Shown piece by piece: positions 45,001 to 52,784 of a stretch of DNA of 64,000 nucleotides. Below the pieces are notes generated by a model, which was not told where the DNA came from, made no database searches, and worked only from the letters and a program-made list of their open reading frames with translations. Made by a program: the position numbers and the translations under genes. Origin of the DNA: Eupeodes corollae (taxonomy: Eukaryota; Arthropoda; Insecta; Diptera; Syrphidae); assembly GCF_945859685.1 (NCBI RefSeq), contig NC_079149.1, positions 129,048,065-129,112,064 of the forward strand, written 5' to 3'. The stretch's first letter is position 1; the number at the start of each line of letters is the position of its first letter.

Positions 45001-47895
45001 TGATGAAATTTCTTCAGTTATTGAGCTTGATTCCGTTGGTGTTGTATCGGGGATGGCAGAAGATGAGGAATCGGTAGACGATGAAATGTCTTCAGTTGAT
45101 GAGCTTGAGTCTGTTGGTGTTGTATCGGGGGTAGTAGAAGATGAGGAATCGGTAGATGCTGAAATTTCTTCAGTCGTTAAGCTTGACACCGTTGGTGTTG
45201 TACTGGGTTTGGTAGAAGATGAGGAATCGGTAGACATTAAAATTTCTTCAGTTGTTGAGCTTGATTCCGTTGGTGTTGTATCGGGGATGGCAGAAGATGA
45301 GGAATCGGTGGAGGATGAAAATTCTTCAGTTGTTGAGCTTAACTCCGCTGGTGTTTTATCGGGGCTGGAAGAAGATGAGGAATCGGTAGACGATGAAATT
45401 TCTTCAGTTGTTGAGCTTGACTCCGTTGGTGTTGTATCGGGGATGGCAGAAGATGAGGAATCGGTGGAGGATGAAAATTCTTCAGTTGTTGAGCTTAACT
45501 CCGCTGGTGTTTTATCGGGGCTGGAAGAAGATGAGGAATCGGTAGACGATGAAATTTCTTCAGTTGTTGAGCTTGACTCCGTTGGTGTTGCATCGGGGTC
45601 AGTAGAAGACCAGAAATCGGTAGATGATGAAATGTCTTCAGTTGATGAGCTTGAGTCTGTTGAAGTTGTTTCGGGGATGGCAGAAGACGAGAAATCGGTA
45701 GATGATGAAATGTCTTCAGTTGATGAGCTTGAGTCTGTTGAAGTTGTATCGGGGGTAGTAGAAGATGAGGAATCAGTAGATGATGAAATTTCTTCAGTTG
45801 TTGAGCTTGATTCCGTTGGTGTTGTATCGGGGATGGCAGAAGATGAGGAATCGGTAGATGATGAAATTTCTTCAGTTATTGAGCTTGATTCCGTTGGTGT
45901 TGTATCGGGGATGGCAGGAGATGAGGAATCGGTAGAGTATGAAATTTCTTCAGTCGTCAAGCTTGACACCGTTGGTGTTGTACTGGGCTTGGTAGAAGAT
46001 GAGGAATCGGTAGACGATAAAATTTCTTCAGTTGTTGAGCTTGATTCCGTTGGTGTTGTATCGGGGATGGCAGAAGATGAGGAATCGGTGGAGGATGAAA
46101 TTTCTTCAGTTGTTGAGCTTGATTCCGTTGGTGTTGTATCGGGGCTGGTAGAAGATGAGGAATCGGTAGACGATGAAATTTCTTCAGTTGTTGAGCTTGA
46201 TTCCGTTGGTGTTGTACTGGGTTTGGTAGAAGATGAGGAATCGGTAGACGATAAAATTTCTTCAGTTGTTGAGCTTGATTCCGTTGGTGTTGTATTGGGG
46301 ATGGCAGAATATAAGGAATCGGTAGATGATGAAATTTCTTCAGTTATTGAGCTTGAGTCCGTTGGTGTTGAATCGGGGTTGGTAGAAGATGAGGTATCGG
46401 TAGAGGATGAAATGCCTTCAGTTGTTGAGCTTGATTCCGTTGGTGTTGTACTGGGTTTGGTAGAAGATGAGGAATCGGTAGACGATAAAATTTCTTCAGT
46501 TGTTGAGCTTGATTCCGTTGGTGTTGTATCGGGGATGGCAGAAGATGAGGAATCGGTGGAGGATGAAATTTCTTCAGTTGTTGAGCTTGACTCCGTTGGT
46601 GTTGTATCGGGGTTAGTAGATGATGAGGAATCGGTAGAAGATGAAATTTCTTCAGTTGTTGAGCTTGACTCCGTTGGTGTTGTGTCTGGGTTTGTAGAAT
46701 ATGAAGAATCGATAGATGATGAAATGTCTTCAGTTGTTGAGCTTGATTCCGTTGGTGTTGTATCGGGGTTGGTAGAAGATGAGGTATCGGTAGAGGATGA
46801 AATTTCTTCAGTCGTTGATCTTGGCTTCGTTGGTGTTGTATTGGGATTAGTAGAAGATGAAGAATCGGTAGAGGATGAAATTTCTTCAGTTGTTGAGCTT
46901 GACTCCGTTAGTGTTGTATCGGGGTTAACAGAATATGAGAAATCGTTGGAAGATGAAATTTCTTCAGTTGTTGAGCTTGGTTCCGATGTTGTTGTGTCGG
47001 TGTTAGTGGAAGATAAATGAATTTCAGTTTCGGTAGGCTCTGGGCCACACATTTGCAGTTTATAATAGTTAAGATCTTCACAATCCTCATCATCGCAAAC
47101 GTAACATGATATGCTTTCCAAATTACCTGAAGTAAAATAAATGGATTAACATTTTTAATTTAAGGTTTTTTATTGATGGAAAATTTTTGGAAAGAAATTA
47201 TAGACAAAATTAATTGCAAGACACTCAAATAAAAATTTAATTTAGTTTTTGGTTAATAAACATACAAAGTTATTTTTCATTTACAGGGGGCCCCTATAAA
47301 TTTGCATAACTACAATCCTATTTCCACTCAAGCTTTCCTTGATTAACTTTCCTATTTACATTTCATATCCAAGTTGATGGGTTTTATGTTACCAGTAATT
47401 GTGAAATTATCTTATGGCGCTATGTTAATCATTGGATATGTTATATTTATGAAACATAGATCAATAGTTTACGTTATAATAAAATACATTTAATTTAAAA
47501 TGCAGGCTTTAAAAAATCGCACAATTTTTAACTGACACAACGCTTTACTTTGATCTTTTAACTTCATTCATTGAAAAAACTCCACAATCCAGGAATAAAT
47601 TTAAATTATTAAGACACATTTTATGTATTTTTTTGATATTTTTCTTCAAATTTGATTATTTGACAGCTTTGTTTATAAAAACAAAAAAAACTGCGCCGGT
47701 TTAAACTTAAATTGCACTTCGGAACTCTCATGGTCATTATAGCCAAGTTGATATTTATTTTATCTAATTTTTGGAATATATGCTTCTTGTTTTGAAATTA
47801 TGGTAAACGATCAATGTCATGATAATAAAATTCTCACCTGAAGCAACCACGGAACCTAGTATCAGCAGCAATAGTATTGTTTTTGTAAAGTTCAT
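1..47895 (-). CDS. Giant secreted mucin-like repeat protein, DUF753-type N-terminus (5' part; runs off left edge)
   Basis: Exons (minus strand): 47895-47838 and 47126-1. Exon 1 encodes MNFTKTILLLLILGSVVASG, a clear signal peptide; its donor is CAG|GTGAGA and the acceptor is TTTTACTTCAG|GT. The intron is phase 1 and 711 bp. Exon 2 opens with ISCYVCDDEDC and two further residues of the Cys pattern (..LQMCGP), matching the first module of the neighbouring paralogs. It then passes straight into 26-residue repeats, consensus close to IPDTTPTESSS / TTEEISSSTDSSSSA. These are about 58% Ser+Thr, with Pro and acidic residues and essentially no Cys. Exon 2 supplies 15,708 codons to position 1, and I found no in-frame stop. 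The composition implies an extended, O-glycosylated, secreted or surface protein. The 3' end, with probable further Cys modules and a GPI tail, is not in the window. Strand choice rests on the signal exon, splice sites, homology and absence of stops. The exact product is unknown. Confidence 0.85.
3632..13409. repeat. Higher-order repeat blocks: 88-unit and 35-unit shifts
   Basis: The segment from about 3632 to 6545 recurs, nearly identical, at about 10496-13409, a shift of 6864 bp (88 units). Nested in this, about 4860-6545 recurs at about 7590-9275 (2730 bp, 35 units). The segment from 8315 to about 10100 also matches 12449 to about 14235 (4134 bp, 53 units). Diagnostic variants support this: the TAG at 3629/10493, 4253/11117 and 4877/11741, the TAA at 5522/7082/8252/12386, and the GGTGAG variant at 6061, 8791 and 12925. 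Block edges are read by eye and are approximate to one unit. Confidence 0.8.
13411..21800. repeat. Higher-order repeat: successive blocks of 42-45 units
   Basis: Marker variants recur at a shift of 3276 bp (42 units): a TCGTGG variant at 15485 and 18761, a GAGGTTGA variant at 16552 and 19828, a GATAAGGAAACGG variant at 17528 and 20804, and TCGGTAAATG at 17771 and 21047. The preceding copies of some markers (14261 and 13411) lie 3510 bp (45 units) upstream, so the copies differ by a three-unit insertion or deletion. This points to repeated unequal exchange or segmental duplication in multiples of 78 bp. Edges are approximate. Confidence 0.75.
22600..45100. repeat. Higher-order repeat family carrying the GAAACTTC and ACGAGAAATCGG markers
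   Basis: One unit variant (GAAACT for GAAATT) occurs at 22775, 25271, 27533, 32369, 36113, 39545, 42587 and 43211. The spacings are 32, 29, 62, 48, 44, 39 and 8 units, all exact multiples of 78 bp. A second marker variant (GACGAGAAATCGG) accompanies it, for example near 23299, 25797, 27199, 28059, 30319, 32037, 32893, 36637, 40069 and 43735. On the coding strand the first marker changes Ile to Val in TEEIS. Blocks have been copied several times with internal gains and losses of whole units. Confidence 0.75.
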
Positions 47896-48269
47896 ATTTT
47901 TGCACCTTTCAACAACGTAGCCAGCAAATCAAAATTCATTTCGCCCGATTGGGATTTTTTTGTTTTTTGAATTTATTTTCAACACAATATTTCCGCACTG
48001 CAAGGTTCTATCTCTCCTTAACACCTTAACATATCTAAATGCCAAATTTTTAGCAATATTGGAGTGAGTGCGCTTTCACAGAAGTTGTAATTCAAATGCT
48101 TCTTATCAAACTTTTGTCTTAAGAGCACTTTAGATATGAGTGTAGTATAATTATTTAATAAATTGTATAAAACTTCAATCTGAAATGTTGTCAAATAGAC
48201 GTCGTTCGTCCTTTTGTTTAAAGTGAATAGCAGTGAGGTCTTAAAAATAAAATTTCCTATTAAGTAAAT
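47893..48269. promoter_or_regulatory. 5' flank / probable promoter region of the giant gene
   Basis: About 370 bp separate the giant gene's start codon (47895-47893) from the first recognisable LINE sequence at about 48270. The region is AT-rich with T-runs. I see no convincing TATA box or initiator. The start context on the minus strand is CAAAAATATGAAC, which is acceptable for an insect gene. The promoter is placed here only because it is the sequence upstream of exon 1. Confidence 0.3.
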
Positions 48270-49505
48270 TAAAGCTTCATTGATATATTTTCCAGGCCTC
48301 AGCGCCATAAATGAGAACCACGATGATAAGTGTCTTATAGATGGTGATTTTAGATGCTAGAGAGCGGACTTTACTTCTCAATTGCCTTAGTCCAAAGAAG
48401 CAACGATGTGCAAGAGTTTTTCTTCGTTTGATTTCAGCGCTGGTGTCGTTGTCTGGGTTTATAGCGGTGTCTAGGTAGAAAAAGTCCTTAACTACCTCTA
48501 AGCTATAGCTGTCCATGGTGACGTTTTGTCTAAGACGTCGTCGTTCAGTGTCCTTTTTTGATGACAGCATATACTTGGTTTTCCCTCATTGACCACTAAA
48601 CCCATCTTCTTCGCAATGCTCAAAAACGCTCCACTGACATCACGCTTTGATCTTCCAATTATATCAATATCATCTGCGTATCCGAGTAGTTGGATGTACC
48701 TTTGGAAGATTGTGTCTCTAGTGTTGACGGTTGAGTTTTGCACAATTCTTTCCAGAACGATGTCGCATGACAGTGCATCGCCTTGTCTGAAACCTTTTTT
48801 GACATCAAATGCATCGGTAAGATCTTTTCCGACCTTGATAGAGCAGCGTGCATTCTTCTTCGTCATTCTGCACAAACGGATAAGTTTGACAATGATGCTA
48901 AGACTAGACATTGCTCGTTAGAGCCCTTCCCTATAGATGCTGTCATACGCGGCTTTAAAATCGATGAAGAGATGGTGGATATCGATTTGAAGCTCCTGGG
49001 TTTTTTCCAAGAACTGCCGCAGTGTGAATATTTGGTCGATAGTGGACTTTCCTGGTCTGAAGCCACACTGATAAGAACCAATCAGGTTGTAGACGAATGG
49101 CTTCAGACGTTCACATAATACGGCAGAGAGGATCTTATATGCAATGTTAAGGAGACTGATGCCTCTGTAGTTGGCGCAGTTTAGATGGTCTCCTTTTTAT
49201 GTATCGGGCACACTATGCTGAGATTCCACTCATCGGGCATGCTTTCTTCCGACCATATTTTGCAGATGAGTTCTTGCATGCTCCGTACCAAGTCATCGCC
49301 TGCTGCTTTGAATATTTCGGCAGCGATGCCGTCAGCTCGAGCAGCTTTGTTTGACTTTAGTTTAGATATAGCTATCTTCACTTCGTCAAGGTCGGGTAGG
49401 CGGAATTGTTGATCTGCGTCGTCGAGGTTGAGGGTTCTATCTGCCTTACAGCGGAATTCGGTTTGTTATCGGCGTAATATAATTTAGAGAAGTGATCTTT
49501 CTATA
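48270..49505 (-). pseudogene. Decayed non-LTR (LINE) reverse transcriptase fragment
   Basis: Read on the minus strand in several frames, this carries ordered reverse-transcriptase landmarks. They are ISKLKSNKAARADGIAAEIF (about 49381-49320), then NCANYRGISLLNIAYKIL, CGFRPGKSTIDQIF, LFIDFKAAYDS, GFRQGDALSCD, the catalytic-type box LLGYADDIDIIG (about 48680), EIKRRKTLAHRCFFG, and a YGAEAW block near 48290. Frameshifts separate several landmarks, for example after HKKETI near 49183, and a stop follows YREGL near 48920. The element is therefore dead and truncated at both ends. No endonuclease domain or poly-A tail is visible. The domain order fits a LINE, but I cannot assign the clade securely (RTE-like is possible). 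It lies in the same orientation as, and about 0.4 kb upstream of, the giant gene. Confidence 0.85.
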
Positions 49506-49537
49506 TTCTCAGCCAATGTTGTCTAACACTTGAACGT

Positions 49538-49980
49538 ATCAGTGTAGACCAACGACTTCACAAATTCTCACAGAAAATAGTGAAGCGGCGTTAAATCGCA
49601 CGATCTTTAAGGCCAATTCACGGTCTATAACCGTAAGGTAAAAATACTAAACGTTTCCTTCAATAAATCAATCGTGGTACAAGCTGTGTGACATATCACA
49701 CCTACACCGCCATCTTGTAGAAATCATAGCTCCTTCATATAACGATTGTTCAATTAATGAACGAAAAATTCAGTAATCATGATTATATAGCGGTCGTTCT
49801 GCCGATCATTGTTTCTGAAGAAGTACGGAGCAATTATTAAACCAACTCATAAAACACATCGAACCGTCAGTTTTTTTAGATGTAACGGAGCCTTAATATG
49901 TACTTAAGGATAGTCATATCTCCAAGTATGCCAGTTTTGTTAATTGACGTATCCATTCAACCAAATGTAAGCAGACCCTA
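49538..49980 (-). pseudogene. Decayed mariner/Tc1-superfamily (DDE_3-type) transposase fragment
   Basis: On the minus strand, frame-shifted pieces of a transposase catalytic region appear in the expected order. A GYVN.QNWHTW segment (near 49955) is followed by PLHLKKLTVRC and then a degenerate YRAMITEF-like stretch. Next come a FLQDGG-type block (near 49720), CHTACTTIDLLKETFS, VNWP.RSCDLTPLHYFL, and VKSLVYTD at 49561-49538. There are several in-frame stops and indels, and the N-terminal half is absent. Family assignment rests on recall of the QDGA.CHTA and SCDLTPLDYFLWG motif run of mariner-type transposases. No terminal inverted repeats were identified. Confidence 0.75.
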
Positions 49981-50598
49981 AATAGGACGTAGAGATTGAT
50001 AAAATAAATTTTCATAATTTAAACCTCGTTCAATTTTCAGTCTATTTATTATAAACAATGCACAACTTGGATAGAAGAACCAAACTTAAATCTTAAATAA
50101 ACCACTAAATGAATCAAAAGATTAGAATCAATTTGTTATCAGAATAATTATTAATGATATTTATACACCAACGGCAGCGGTTCTTTTTTGTTCATAATTC
50201 TTTGAGTGAAATCTTATCAATTATACTTAAGTTCAACATTTGTTTAACTAAAATGCAGACCTTCAATCTAAAATTTACAGTAATAATATTGTCTCAGACA
50301 TTACTAATTTTAAAAAAGAAAATGAGCACTTCCGATTTCCGATTTTATGAGTATCCGTTCGAATTTTCTAAGGTTCAATACTACACTTTCTTGTTAATGA
50401 GCTGTTCAAATCGTAATTATCACTTTAAAGTACTACACTTGAGAACTGTATTAGTGTACTTAAAGTTATTATTCTTTTGAATGAGGTTAGGGTGGTGCTT
50501 ATTTGTTATAAGTTTATAATTTCTTGAATTAAACTTTAATGTTATATGACGTTTTATTTTTGACATTGATCACGTTCACATTCAGCACCAGTCAAATC
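49981..50598. other. Intergenic DNA, no gene seen
   Basis: AT-rich sequence between the transposase remnant and the MITE-like element. One open frame of about 108 codons on the plus strand (50154-50480) starts from a non-ATG codon. It has skewed, hydrophobic, low-information composition and no recognisable domain, so I do not call it a gene. Confidence 0.5.
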
Positions 50599-50740
50599 TT
50601 AAGTATTATTCACATGAGCGCGACCAACAAACGACGAATGAACTACAAAATTTGAGTTCATATACATCAGAAATGTCAAAATTGACGAATATTCGTTCAT
50701 TCGTTGGTCGTTGGTCTTGCTCATGTGAATAGTGCTTTAA
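50599..50740. mobile_element. MITE-like element with imperfect terminal inverted repeats
   Basis: The left arm contains ATTCACATGAGCGCGACCAA followed by a GACGAATGAAC segment (about 50608-50642). The right arm, read in reverse complement, contains ATTCACATGAGCAAGACCAA followed by a GACCAACGAATGAAC segment (about 50693-50732). The arms match over roughly 35-40 bases with a few differences, and weaker similarity extends outward (TTAAGTATT versus TTAAAGCACT). The central part is short and non-coding. The structure fits a non-autonomous DNA transposon relic or a long imperfect hairpin. I could not define a target-site duplication. Confidence 0.6.
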
Positions 50741-52784
50741 TCTCATTTAAAACACTGACGTCAAATAGCACTTTGACAATTAGGCCCTGTGTGTATTAAT
50801 AAGCGTTAACAATTCGCATTCGTAAAATAACGATGGTATTTTCAGGAACTATTTGGTCTATAAAGAAACTACCGTTACAGGATAAATGCGTAAAATGTTT
50901 CGTTCAGTTAAATTTCTAAGGGTATATATGCAGTTCTTTTGTTTATAATGGCGCACAGTTTTTTTATATCCAGATATTGAATTGCATAAAACAATTTTCT
51001 ATTTAAAGAAAATCAAATGAACGCGCCTTTAATAGAGTATAAGACATTTATAAATGTCAAATATGCTGCTAACTCTTTTTATGTTATTTTGTGATTATAA
51101 CTTTGATTAAATATTAAAATGGAAGCATTATGTCAAATAAGTTTTAGCTATAGAAAACCTTTCATAACTTTCAATTGGAACTTATTGTAAGTCAAATTGA
51201 AAATGTTGACATTTCTTGATGTATTAAGGTCCCAAAAATCTAAATTCATCTGTGTGGTGTTTACATCACACCTTTTTTTCGTTCTCCAAACCTAAAGAAT
51301 CAGAAGATATATCCAATTCTACAAAAACTCGTTCTTATTTTTCAAATCTTCAATATTCAGTTTTAAACAGAAAGAGGAAAAATGGTTTGAAAGACATTTG
51401 TTTGTGAATAAGAATATTTCATTATGCATCATACATTAGTCTGTTGCCTGTAACTAACATGGGAAATCCGGCTCGAAGGACCAATTGCTCAAGTTTAAAC
51501 TTTTTATTATACAAAATAGCAAAACAAAAAAATGAAAAGCAACGAATTTGAAAAAAATATTCTTGTTAATGTAAATACAATAATATCATTAATTATTATT
51601 TGACATAAAGGTCACTTTATTTGAAATATGTAATTAGCTTTGTTTACTGTTTTCTCTTCTAAAATTTGTTAATGTTTCTCTTTGTACTTACGAACCTTAT
51701 ATGTCTTCTAGTCAATCAAACGCAAAGCTTTTAAAATATTTTGCAAAAATATAAAAATAGTGTTGAAAACGAGGGTATTTTTCAAGTTTGAGTAAATTAT
51801 TAAAATCTGAATTTTGGAAAGTCAGCGTACTAAAAAATCACTTCTAAAAGTATATTTTTAAAACCACGGAAGATTTAAACTGAAGATTTCTTGAAAATTT
51901 ATGAAGACTCATCATAACTAATGTGAATTCTGAGACATAAAATCATATACTAAAATGATTTAAAATGAAGGCATAGATTTTTAATGTAATTTTGTCCACC
52001 AGTGTTATTATTTAAGGTTTACCTGTCAAACAATGGCTAAACTTTTTGAGTTTTAAATATCTATAAATATTTGTATGAATCATTTTAAATTTAATAAGAA
52101 AAAAAGTGATATCTATGATAAGTTTTTATCATGACTTTATAATCGATTTTCATATCACAATTAAAACAATAATAAATTTATTTTTTTGGATTTAATATCT
52201 TATCGTTAATATTTGGTTTTATCTTATCAAATAAAAAACAAGTGAGAAACTTTTTCAAATAAAAAGTTTTGTGTAGATAGGGTTTGGGATGTTAAATAGA
52301 GCACGTTTGAAAAGTTCGTTTACTTGTTTTTATATTTGCTTAATTTTTGACATTCTTGTCATTTTATATAAAAGAATTGTTGAAAGTTGACACTGACAGA
52401 CGTCAAATTGAATGTGAATGCAACTGAATATAGTGTATGAATTTACGTTAGAACGAAATTTCAAAAAATGCTATTATTTTAAAAGAACTTGTGTCTATTT
52501 ACTACTGTTAAACATACAAAGATACAAAATTATTGAAATAAAGTATTTATGAAGCACATTCTCAATTTGACCGCTCAAAATGTGCTCAGTACCACTTGAT
52601 AACTATTATCATTGGTTTTCGATAAGATTATTATTTATTAACATTTCAAACACCTGCAGAATATGTAGATAGTAGATACTTTGAATTCACCTACATTTTA
52701 GTTAGTTATCGACATTTGTTTCATTACGAACCATTAACTTTTAGTTTATTAATTCGAAATATTTTTTTTTTTGTTCAATTAATT
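50741..52784. other. Intergenic DNA upstream of the 456-aa gene
   Basis: About 2 kb of AT-rich sequence with no supportable gene. It is rich in short TGACA/TGTCA words (for example near 50755, 51054, 51192, 52023, 52347 and 52385). An initiator-like TTAGTTAGTT lies at about 52699-52708, roughly 80 bp before the start codon at 52785, and could mark the transcription start of the downstream gene. Confidence 0.4.

Larger units (their letters stand above)
1..47018. repeat. Coding minisatellite: about 602 tandem units of exactly 78 bp
   Basis: Unit boundaries stay in one phase throughout. Unit starts at 47, 12995, 20483, 33119 and 46925 are separated by exact multiples of 78 (166, 262, 424 and 601 units from the first). 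Frame is kept over the whole 47 kb on both strands, so any size change has been by whole units. Units differ by scattered substitutions and fall into recurring subtypes. Named by the minus-strand peptide, these are one ending TEEISYSTD with VSSLTT, one with TEEILSSTD and TKPSTT, one with SPDATPAELSS, one with TESSSITEEISSS, and one (mainly 23-46 kb) with TSTDSSSSTEDISSSTDFSS. The array forms the body of the minus-strand giant gene. It is not satellite spacer, because reading frame is retained on the coding strand. Confidence 0.97.

Noticed and set aside
1..47018. CRISPR-like or satellite interpretation of the array
   Set aside because: Units are contiguous 78-bp repeats without unique spacers, and the host is eukaryotic. 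Strict frame conservation and continuity with a signal-peptide exon argue for coding sequence, not satellite.
1..47018. Pure assembly artefact
   Set aside because: Units are not identical and the variants form structured, nested blocks, which a simple collapse or duplication error would not create. The exact copy number still needs long-read support.
12995..47020. 11,341-codon plus-strand ORF
   Set aside because: No signal peptide, splice signals or unique ends. It starts from a non-ATG codon within a repeat unit and stops inside unique exon 2 of the minus-strand gene. The same frame is broken 15 times in the adjacent 13 kb of equivalent repeats.
48589..49412. Plus-strand ORFs over the LINE relic
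   Set aside because: They are antisense to recognisable reverse-transcriptase motifs on the minus strand.
52716..52784. N-terminal extension of the 456-aa protein
   Set aside because: It begins at a non-ATG codon and would bury the signal peptide that starts at the ATG at 52785.
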